A DNA stretch of 64,000 nucleotides from contig NC_044277.2 of NCBI RefSeq assembly GCF_004027225.2, positions 94,252,283-94,316,282 on the forward strand, given 5' to 3'. Under the pieces are notes generated by a model. The model was given only the letters and a program-made list of their open reading frames with translations. It did no database searches and had not been told where the DNA came from. Position 1 is the first letter of the stretch. The number at the start of each line of letters is the position of its first letter. Shown here one piece after another: positions 52,001 to 61,447 of this stretch. A program made the translations under genes and the position numbers. This DNA comes from Strigops habroptila (Eukaryota > Chordata > Aves > Psittaciformes > Psittacidae).

Positions 52001-52748
52001 ATTTCCTCGTATACTATTGCCTCTAGGACAGCTTTCAAAGAGCTGCACAGTGGCTGGCTGCTGCACCTCTGCACAGAAAGCGGTAGGAGTAGCTGCCTAT
52101 GTTTGTAGCTGCTTCCCAGACACTGGCCACAGGCACATTCCCCCTTAACAACCCTTTCTCAGCAACTTCCAACCCCCTCTCTTCATTTTTTACAAAGGGA
52201 GTGAAGGAGGAGGCCAATAGACTTAAGAAAAATCAGCCATTACAGGGTTTTGCCAAGTCTGCAAACAAAGGTTAAAAGTAAGTCACAGAATTTGTGCCTG
52301 CTGCTACATGTGTGCATTTATTGATTTACTCTCAGGCACAGACTACAGCTGTGCTGTAAAGGGACTGCACAGACCTGTCTGCCTTTGCACAAAAGTGCAC
52401 AGGTCAGCTGTCACTTTCAGTCCTTATACTTTTTTTGAGCGAGTTTCTGCTTTCAAAAAGGCTAGAAAAGCATGTGCTAGATGCAAAGAGCACCATCTAG
52501 CAATAAGCGCAGGAATACAAGGCATTGCTTTTGTAACATCACCTCTGCTGCATACTGTGAACACCTCTGGGAGCTGAAAGGCTCTGGAACTGGGCTCAAG
52601 GTGAACGCAAGGAGAGAGCAGCTTCCTTGGCAAACAAGGATACCTGGACTCTAGGGACATGGATGCTATGAGAAAAGCTCCTCCCTGGTCCACTGTCATT
52701 TATTTTGCTTGGTCAAAATCATGAGTCAGGCCTCATAAAAATAATCCA

Positions 52749-52776
52749 TTTTTTTTTGTTTTGTTTTGTTTGTTTG
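52749..52776 (+). repeat. (TTTTG)n microsatellite
   Basis: T-run followed by TTTTG units and TTTGTTTGGGGG. An A-rich tract on the same strand follows at about 52801. A similar TTTTG tract occurs at 53820-53843. Confidence 0.82.
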
Positions 52777-53819
52777 GGGGTGGCGTTTTGGTTTTATTAT
52801 TAAAAAAAAAAAGTAAAAATAGGAGATGAAGTGAAGCAAGCTGTAAAGTCTGTGACATTGCCTTCTTCTTCAGGCTTTATATTTCTTGTCTTTATTCTCC
52901 TAACAATAACGTGCCTTCTGGTTACAATGTTAGGATGTTTGCTAGCATAACTGTCTATTAAAACTGGAGTGGAGATATGATCAAGATCATTAAATAGGAT
53001 TTCTACCCCAGAAAAACTTTAGAAGGTATATATGCTTAGATGTAGACACACATGTATATGCAAAAAGCAGAGAGACAAGAGAGCAATGTAAGTATGGTGA
53101 TATTGGGTTTCTTATTTACATTTTTGTACCATTTAAGAATACTTGCCTATTCTGCTTCTATCTTGCACACAAGTGAGAAAAAACAAACACAGAGAGAACA
53201 GGTATAAATAAAACAAATGCAAGTGCTTTACCAGTCTCTGCTTAAGTACCATCACACCCACACCCTGGCTGATAATTAATCTGGATAAAACAAGGGAGCT
53301 ACTCTACACTGCCTCATAACAGGGGACATTATCACGTGCATGATTACCTGGCTAATAAACCAGGGTCACAATTACACAGTACCCAGTGCCATAAACCTAA
53401 ACCTGCCAAGGCGTTACACTAGTCAGCGTGCTCTCAGGCTGCTCAGCACCTCCCACTTACACCAGGCACAGACCCAGTTTTGCCCTGCTCCAAAGCTCTG
53501 TACACCATCAGTCAAAGGTGGATGGATGCATTAGTTGCGGGCCACAAATATGATGCCAAGTTGGACAATTCTAATCCTACCCAGCAGGGAGCAGTCAGGT
53601 GAACAAGTAAATGCAGTTACCTTGTCTAAAAGGTGAGGTGGAAAGCAGATCAACCTAAGAGCAGAGGAGTCCACTTCAAAAATGTTAATTATATCACATT
53701 TGTACTTAATGTACAATGTCTAGAGAGTATTGACTGTGTGTACACACCATCTTTTCAGGGTAAGGCATTAGCTATCTCAGAGACTTGAAGCTATGTTGCT
53801 ATAATCAAAGTCTACAGGC

Positions 53820-53843
53820 TTTTTTTTGTTTTGTTTTGCTTTT
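53820..53843 (+). repeat. (TTTTG)n microsatellite
   Basis: T-run followed by GTTTTGTTTTGCTTTT. Same unit type and orientation as the tract at 52749-52776. Confidence 0.8.
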
Positions 53844-54590
53844 GGAGGTCACTTGGTTTTACATTTAGTTTCCCTGCATGGCCTTGCAAATGATGCAGCT
53901 ACATACACCTCCCTAACACAACAGGTGGAATAGAAGGAGAGAGAAAGGTGCCTTTAACCAACCGTGAGCAAATTTGCCTGCTTTGTAAGGTACTGTGGCT
54001 GATATGAATGATTTTCTATATAGAGCACAATTTATTTGTCTTTTAAAATGTCCAGGATAGTAGTTTTTAATATTGATCACTAAATATCAACAGCAACTTT
54101 TAAGGCCAGAATCTATCAGTATCTTTTCTCCTCACAGACCAGGATTTCACTACATAAAGAACAGCAGATGTTTTTAACTCCACAAGTTTTACATTTCTTA
54201 CAGCTAATTCAGTGTTTTATTTTCACCACAAACCACACTTCTATAAATGGCCCAGCCAAACATCATTAATTTTCCCTCCATTGGCCCACTGCGCTCTAAG
54301 GGCACAACAGCCAAGGACACATTAAGCTGCCTTAATACCCTGGATTTGTCAGCTTCCCTTTGCTTTCCTCAGCATTCAGCTGCTTGGTCTCTCAGAAGGC
54401 AAGTCAAGCCCTGCAATAGCCAGTGTCTATCATGGTACAGGAGCACCGTCACACATGGCATTTATTTGGCCAGCAGTGCTTAAGGAACTGAGAGCCACCA
54501 ACAGTGTCACACAGCTCTCTGTGTTGCTGCTGGGCAACACAACAGACACCTCATTCAAAGGCTCCTCTTTTTACAAGTGACATTTCCATT

Positions 54591-54620
54591 AAAAAAAAAA
54601 AAAATAAAAATTTAAAAATC
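54591..54620 (+). repeat. A/T low-complexity tract
   Basis: A run of about 13 A followed by TAAAAATTTAAAAAT. Simple sequence. No retrocopy features precede it. Confidence 0.85.
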
Positions 54621-55710
54621 ATGGACTATTCTTTAATTTTAAATTAAAAGCCTGAAATGCATTGCAGTCTCCTTCCTTTTAAATGATACCCATTCATTAT
54701 GTTACTCATTTCTCTTTTCATCCTAATGATCAAGTAAGAGGCACACTGCTGAGGGTATTTGCAGCTTACTCTCTCTCTGGTATCTGTGATTTGATAGCTG
54801 CCCAGATAAGGTCAGGAATAAAATAACTTCTGGCCAGTTCAGCATGCGTATCTTTGAAGAGGAGGCAAAGGAGACCAGAAAAGAAATGAGACCAAATACA
54901 TGTCACAGGATGAAAGGAGAAAATAAAAGGAGGTTCAGAATATAAGTTGACAGTCTTGAATGCTCAGCAATAATGCTAGCTATGCTTTCCACACCAGACA
55001 GAAGAGCATAACCTGGAAACCAGCAATATGTGAAGAGCTTTCTTTAAAATTAGGTTAGGTATCCATGATGAAGAAACAGAGCATTTCCGAGATGATGAAG
55101 AAGAATGCTTGGCAGACACCTATCACTTGTGTACACTTGTGGTATGAGAGATTGGTTAAGCAAAGCTAACTTACAGGAACACAAAAAAAAAAATAAAATC
55201 AAGTGAAAATTGTTGCAAGGAAGCACAATTTAATCTCCCCTCTCTGACCCCTCTCTGACTAAACAGTTCTTCAAAGGGTATTGAATGGCACTAAACAGTG
55301 TCATTCCTCTAAACCACTAACCTTTCCCAAATAAAACCATGTTGTCTAACTCCAAATATTTTCAAGCATAGGAAGGCCATGGTGAGGGGTGAGGGAGAAA
55401 AAAAAAACAAAAGTAGAAAAAAGTGAAACAACAAGACTTAAAAGAGTACAAGAGCTTTTTCTGTAATAATGAAACAGACCACGATCTCCAGCTCTCCAAA
55501 GAGAAGCAAAAGAATTTTGCTCAAGCATCTGTGAATGTGTTAGCTTGAGTCTAAGCTAGAGAAGACCACATATTCTGAAATGATTACCCTTGATTAGCCG
55601 AAGCCATTTCCACCTCACATTATGGCCAGCGGAGCTGATCTGCCCGAATGTTGCCTTTTTTTCCCTGCTGGATTAGGCCAAATTACATCTTCCCAACTAC
55701 AAGAAGATGC

Positions 55711-55729
55711 AAAGAAAACAAAAAAAGTT

Positions 55730-55761
<32 letters not shown>

Positions 55762-55774
55762 AGAAAAAAAAAGA
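55711..55774 (+). repeat. Poly-purine A/G-rich tract
   Basis: A19 (55730-55748) within a 64-bp almost pure A/G stretch that continues as GGAAAAAAGAAAAAG and A9G. It produces a run of lysine codons on the plus strand and phenylalanine codons on the minus strand, explaining the spurious open frames on both strands here. Confidence 0.9.
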
Positions 55775-58700
55775 ATACCTCCAAAGCATAAGACTTTGCT
55801 AACTCTTTCTGAAGACACTTATTTCCCCTTTGTCTGAGTCAGCATACATAATCCGTTGTTTTTCAGTTATACATGCTCTAGTTACCTATCTATCTGTATA
55901 TATGCACACACATCTTCCTATCTAATTGGTTTAAATCATCAACTGCCAAAATAGGTTACACATATTTCTCTCCATAAATCTTCAGTGAAATATCCACTGC
56001 AAAGTTTATGACAACCTGTTTTGCTAATCTGTTGTTAGACTTACTAGCCTGAGCTTTCTCCTGTTCTGTACACTGCCTTCCAACTCACAACACGATGGGG
56101 AGCTTACAGCAAAGCTGGACACAGCTGAGCAGAAGCAGCTAGATCAGCCTTGGAAGCAAACCAGGAACTGACCACATAGGAACTCTTGCCACAGACCACC
56201 TCCTGGGGACTTTAAGTCTAAGTTTAAGTCATTTTAAGAAATAGCCTGCAATATATGCAAGAGAACGCTGGAAGCAGGACATGCTGGAGATCTTTATGCC
56301 CGAAGGGCGGAGAGAGAAAGAGTGCCTGAGTGTCCTCCGTATGTGCCAAGAGTGGGAGAGAAGCTATCACATCATTCACAAGGTAAACCCAATAGCCGAT
56401 GGAAATGAATTAAGGTGTTTGTGCTGAAGTTCATGCATATAAGCGTGTGGGCAAACCACAAGGCAAGTCAACTTCATTTCTGAAGCATAAGCCAAACCAG
56501 CTGAAAAAGTATTGGCTATAATGGTAAAGAAAAAGAATGGAGAATGGAGAAAACCCATGAACACCGCTCATTTTCTCAGAAACAGGAGCCAGCTTCCACC
56601 TATAGAATAGATCCCCTAATTAGAAAAGCACTGAATAAAATAAAATCAGATCCTGACTTTGATTTCCTCATTTCAATTTACGTATCCTATCTGCAAGGGA
56701 ATTAAAAGAAGAGAGGCAAACACTACAAAGGAGATTTGCATAAGTTACACTGAAGCAAAGATGCATGCTGGTCTTCAAAGTAGCAACCTCCAACATGGTT
56801 TCTTCTTCCTTCCCCGCTCACTTCATGTTTTTAAACTGTTCGGTTTTTTTCCTTTAATGATCATCCTCTCTGTGTCTGCAGAGTTGCGTGTGAAAATGCT
56901 GCCATCCAGTGGCACTCCTGGTGCCAGAGGGACCGGGAGCTGTGGGGGTCCGGAGAGCAGGTCCTTTATCTGCCCAGAGCAGAGAGGGGCAGCAAAGGGG
57001 ATTCAGGAGCTGGAGTTTAAAGACTTCCTGGCACCCCACCTTTCACTGCCAGACGCGATTTTCTCAAATCAAGGGTACGGTGACTCCAAGCATCCTGCAA
57101 AGCACACTGATTATTCATTAGCTGAATCCAGTTTAATTACATACAAACAGACCCTCTGCAACTTACACGTTTGAAAAGTCCTAATTCTTTTTTCCCTAGT
57201 GTTATCTGAACAGAACTGTATAAAAATGGACTAAAACCTCAAACAGGTAGTTTAAAAAAAATACAATCAGAAAGACAAAAGTATGAAAACATTTTGAAAG
57301 AATAATTTTGAAAGAAAAATATTTCAAATTTTTCCTCCTTTAGAGTTCCTTCCCCAGTGCCCAAAAATTCCCAGTTTCTCAGACTGCAATAAATGTGGTC
57401 TGCTTCCATGTGACAGCAGAGTCAGGTTTTTTCCCTAATACCATTTAACATTATTCAGTGACTTATTTAGGGAGAAATGTTCACAATCTCTAAGTTACAG
57501 TTTGAAATGGTTAATCTGAGTTTTCAGAATCCATTAAGGCTTTGGGGACCTTTCCATCAGATTGGTAAAAGCTTGAAAATATCTATTCCAGGTCAAGAAA
57601 CTGTGCATGTAAACAAGTGGTTACATAGCTAATGATGCTGTCTCTGAAAAGGGAAGACAGGAAGGACTAGAGCAAAAACAAACCTCTTGAACAAGCACAT
57701 ACATTTGTGGAGAAGGTCAGCAATGCCAAAATTAAGAAATGGGTTGTTGTTCATTTACCTTTTGGTAAAGAGATCTTGCATAACACCATCACCTAAAAAG
57801 AGATACGTACAAAACTAATCCTCCAAGTTGTTTAAGAAACATTAGCGTGAGTTTGTGGACCTTTGTTTTGACTGTTCCTTTAGCAGTATGTGCTAACACA
57901 TCATATAGTGGTTGTGACCGCAGCTTAAATTCATACTGCCTTCTTGCTCCATGAATCTCCTTGACCCGGAGAGCTGAGCTTGTCATGCACTTGGCTGTTA
58001 TTCTGCCATCAGAGTTTTAAACTTCATCATCTCCTCCCAGAGACTGGCATGCAGCTCCTTCCATGCTCTCTGCACCCAGGGTGTGAATTTTGTACCCTTA
58101 CCACAGTGTTCACAGGCACCAGCCACAGAGGTCTCCCTCCCTAATGCCCAGCACCCCCATCCTGCCCTGGGTCCTCTCCCATGTAAGAGAGGTCCCTCTT
58201 GTCTCTCCCTCCTTCAGGACACATCCATCTGGCAGAAATAAAACCAGCCCTTTAATTTTGATACAATGAATTATTTACACCCTTTTTCCCCAATTTACAA
58301 GATCTACTCACACTTTCAACTTTTCAATCACTTTACAGAGCACATAATTGCTCATTGCACACACAGCCCTAGTCCTACACAAAAGCAAAAGTGGTGTCTG
58401 GATTGTCCGTCCACATGATTCTCCAGTGTGAGGGGATATGGTCATACTGGAGGCTGTCTGGGTGTCTCTCAGACTGTCACCTGTGGAGCAAAACACTAAG
58501 TCTGCAGATTTCCAGGACATATCCAGATTCCACCTTCCATACTGTACCAAAGTCCAAATGCAGCAAGTAGAGCATAAGAAAAACATCTACCTCCATGTGC
58601 ACCCATGAAAGAAAGTTAATGAATCAGAAAATTTCTTGCCTCGGTGTAAATATGCAATTGGGTCTCAGTTTCATGTTCTTCATTCCCAGTATAAACCACT

Positions 58701-60070
58701 TGCACTAATACCACTAACTTCTGGCAATCTTTTTATTTGTATTGAAGTAACAACTCTATAAAGCCAAAAACTGCAGGTCTACATGTAAATTCAAGAAAAC
58801 CTACTTCTGAAGGGTGTTTGATCCATGCAAAGCCTATATAAATAGTTCAATTTTAAATCAACTAAATCATCAATAAAAAGGATCAGCCTTATAGGCAAGG
58901 TCAATATATCTGTATACAGGACCTATGGAGACATAGTCACATATGTTGTAAAGGAATGTATATTCCATACATAACAATTGTCATGGGAGGCTATAGTCCC
59001 AGATAGCCTTCTTGGTTAAATCTACTGTTGACCATCCCCTATACCTGCTTATTCAAATACTCTCTGCTATTTTCCCCTCACAAAATGTTTTCCCTCCTTG
59101 TCAGCAAGGGACTCACCTGGCTAGATATTTTGCAGAATCCTTTATCACTCCTGTTTAATGTGTGTCTATTCAATGCCTAGACACGACTTTATACTTCTCA
59201 GAGGTGTTGTGGTGTTGTGGTATGTTTTAAAAGGATAAAAAAAATCATCAAAATATGAGAAGACTCTCCTTTGGGCCTATCCAAAGCCATTGATATCCAG
59301 CTAAGTTCAAGAAAAGATAGATTCACATCCCACAAGAAACTTTTCCCCCGTCTATTTTTCCACACATGCTAACTGCATGAGTTGGTTTCTGTTAACTTTG
59401 CAAGAGCCAAAAGACCCAGACTGTTAAACCATTCTACTTACTCTATCTGGCCTGCAAAGGGCCATCTCTTTCAATGACTACCACTAAGGTCATTACTGCA
59501 CAGTTTAATCATAGATACTTAGACAAAACACTTGAAGCAAAATCTCAGTCAACATGTCCAAGTGTATTACATAACAGATTAGTAGAATGGAAGCTTCCAA
59601 TTTCCCATCAATAAGACAGAGTTAATTATTTTCTTGAGCAGCCTAATTACTATGAAAGATCTTAACCAAAACCTCTTCTAAACTTGATCTAACAGTCATT
59701 TACTACATGCATCCTTGTCAGAACAAATATCCATGTATCTGCTCCATTTAGAATAATGAGACTGAGTTTATAATTGTTATTTACCATAATCCTTTATAAA
59801 AAGTAATGAAGGAAAAGCAACCGTTGCATTGAGTAAGTAGAAAAAGCCACTGTCATGTTGATTCATTTCAACAGCTGCAATATTGCTTCAAATATTGCTT
59901 TCAAAACTTTCGCTATGGACATAAAAAAAAAATCAAGTAAGAAAAAAGTAGCCATTTCTCATTCAAAAGATCAAAAACTCCTCCAGTCCTATATGTATTT
60001 TCTGCTAGGTATAAATAAATAAGCTTCAAAAAAAGAGTAGATTAATCTTGATCTTTCTTAATCATGGGGG

Positions 60071-60118
60071 AAAAAAAAAGGAAAAAAAAAGAAAAAGGCA
60101 AGAAAAAGAAAGGTAGAA
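60071..60118 (+). repeat. Poly-purine A/G-rich tract
   Basis: A9GG, A9G, A5GG and AAGAAAAAG units form a pure-purine stretch apart from one C. It lies about 75 bp before the 3' end of CR1 copy C and is separated from it by unique sequence, so it is not the element's tail. Confidence 0.88.
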
Positions 60119-60266
60119 AGCAAAGTCAATCAAGAAAGATGCACTAGGAACCTTAGCTTGTTGAACTGCTTCTTATCCTTGTTTCAGTCAAATCACAGAA
60201 TGGTTAGGAAAGGACCTTAAGATCACCTAGTTTCAACCCCCTTGCCATGGACAGGGACACCTTCCA

Positions 60267-61308
60267 CTAGACCAGGTTGCAATTGGCCTTAACCACGGCC
60301 AAGGATGGAGCACCCATGACTTTCTTGGGCAGCCTGTTCCAGTGCCTCACCACCCTCACAGGAAATAATTTCCTCACATCTAATCTAAACTTCCCCTGTT
60401 TAAGTTTGAACCCATTACCCCTTGTCCTATTGCTGCAGTCCCTGACGATGAGTCCCTCTCCAGCATCCTTGTAGGCCCCCTTCAGATACTGGAAGGCTGC
60501 TATGAGGTCTCCATGCAGCCTTCTCTTCTCCAGGCTGAACAGTCCCAATTTTCTCAGCCTGTCTTCATATGGGAGGTGCTCCAGCCCCCTTATCATCCTT
60601 GTGGTCCTCTTCTGGACTTGCCCCAACAGCTCCATGTCCTTTTTATTGTTGAGGACACCAGAACTGTGCACAATACTCCAAGTGGGGTCTCGCAAAAGCA
60701 GAATAGAGGGGCAGGATCACCTCCTTCGACGTGCTTGCTGGTCACACTTCCTTTGATGCAGCCAAGGATACACTTGGCTTTCTGGGCTGCAAGTGCACAC
60801 TGAAGCTGGCTCATGTTCAGTTTCTCATCAACCAACACCCCCAAGTCCTTCTCCGCAAGGCTGCTCTGAATCCCTTCTCTGCCCAACCTGTAGCTGTGCC
60901 CAGGATTGCCTCTAACCAGGTGTAGGATCTTGCACTTGGCTTGGTTGAACTTCATGAGGTTGACACTGGCATTGGCACACCTCACAAGCGTGTCGAGGTC
61001 CCTCTGGATGGCATCCCTTCCCTCCAGTGTATCAACCAAACCACATAACTTAGTGTCGTTGGCAAATTTGCTGAGGGTGCACTCAATCTGTGCGTGTCAC
61101 CGCACAGATTGTCCATGTCACCTACAAAGATGTTGAACAAGACAGGTCCCAACACCGACCCCTGAGGGACACTACTCGTTACTGGTCTCCAGTTGGACAT
61201 TGAGCTGTTGACCACAACTCCTTGCGTGCGGCCATTCAGCCAATTCTTTATCCACCGAGTAGTCCATCCGTCAAATTGATGTCTCTCCAGTTTAGAGACA
61301 AGGATGTC
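60267..61308 (-). pseudogene. CR1 ORF2 reverse transcriptase remnant (copy C)
   Basis: Three overlapping minus-strand frames hold successive parts. The first, 61308 down to about 61112, carries [19 protein letters not shown] and motif [12 protein letters not shown]. The second, about 61039-60720, carries [18 protein letters not shown] and [15 protein letters not shown]. The third, about 60660-60267, carries [33 protein letters not shown] and HWNRLPKKV, down to the stop. The catalytic motif C codons at 61055-61066 read FAND, not FADD: the first aspartate is Asn at 61058-61060. An inserted hairpin just upstream also breaks the frame. Non-functional. Confidence 0.94.
61084..61111. repeat. Perfect 11-bp inverted repeat (hairpin) inside CR1 copy C
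   Basis: Arms CAATCTGTGCG (61084-61094) and CGCACAGATTG (61101-61111) flank a TGTCAC loop. The corresponding place in copy A (GGACGGTGGGATTGAGTGCG, near 34528) has no hairpin, so the extra bases arose in this copy or its immediate source. It shifts the frame just before the catalytic motif. Confidence 0.92.
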
Positions 61309-61337
61309 GAGGAGGAAAGACAATGAGCCGGGCTAAC

Positions 61338-61447
61338 TCAAACTGTTCATTTCAAACCGTTTCAAACTGTTTCAAAAAGTTTAAAAAAAAAAAAGTTTCA
61401 AAAATATTTCAAAATGTTTCAAAAATGCTTCAAACTGTTTCAAACTC
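61338..61447 (+). repeat. Minisatellite of about 10-bp TTTCAAACTG-like units
   Basis: About ten degenerate units of TTTCAAACTG, TTTCAAAAAG, TTTCAAAATG and similar, with one unit expanded by an A12 run, fill about 110 bp. The array starts roughly 30 bp beyond the truncated 5' end of CR1 copy C. Single-copy sequence resumes at CCAGGGTTCTGC. Confidence 0.9.

Larger units (their letters stand above)
45870..60190. other. Unique AT-rich non-coding DNA
   Basis: No gene or transposon recognised in this long stretch. It holds several G/T and A-rich simple repeats (listed), a GC-richer patch at about 58020-58230 and a plus-strand open frame of about 170 codons at 56659-57174 treated as a finding. The minus-strand frame 57789-57986 has protein-like composition but no known family. 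ATTA-rich smooth blocks occur near 51240-51700, where a regulatory role is possible but unsupported. Confidence 0.65.
60191..61308 (-). mobile_element. CR1 retrotransposon, 5'-truncated (copy C)
   Basis: About 1.1 kb of CR1 in reverse orientation. The 3' terminus is at the left (AATCACAGAATGGTTAGG), the ORF2 stop at 60267-60269, and the 5' truncation at the right, at 61308, within the motif A neighbourhood of the reverse transcriptase (the [15 protein letters not shown] coding region). It shares diagnostic wording with copy A, including the VGDMD coding region and QRDLDTLVR, so both come from the same lineage. Several frameshifts split the reading frame. A perfect inverted repeat inside it is listed separately. 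Confidence 0.96.

Noticed and set aside
55615..55837. Open frames on both strands giving lysine-rich or phenylalanine-rich peptides
   Set aside because: They are produced by the A/G poly-purine tract at 55711-55774.
58020..58260. GC-richer stretch ending in AGAAATAAAACC as a gene 3' end
   Set aside because: A single AATAAA in AT-rich DNA is uninformative, and no coding sequence lies upstream on the plus strand.
60071..60190. Purine-rich tract as the poly(A) tail of CR1 copy C
   Set aside because: CR1 elements end in short octamer repeats rather than poly(A), and unique sequence separates the tract from the element's end.
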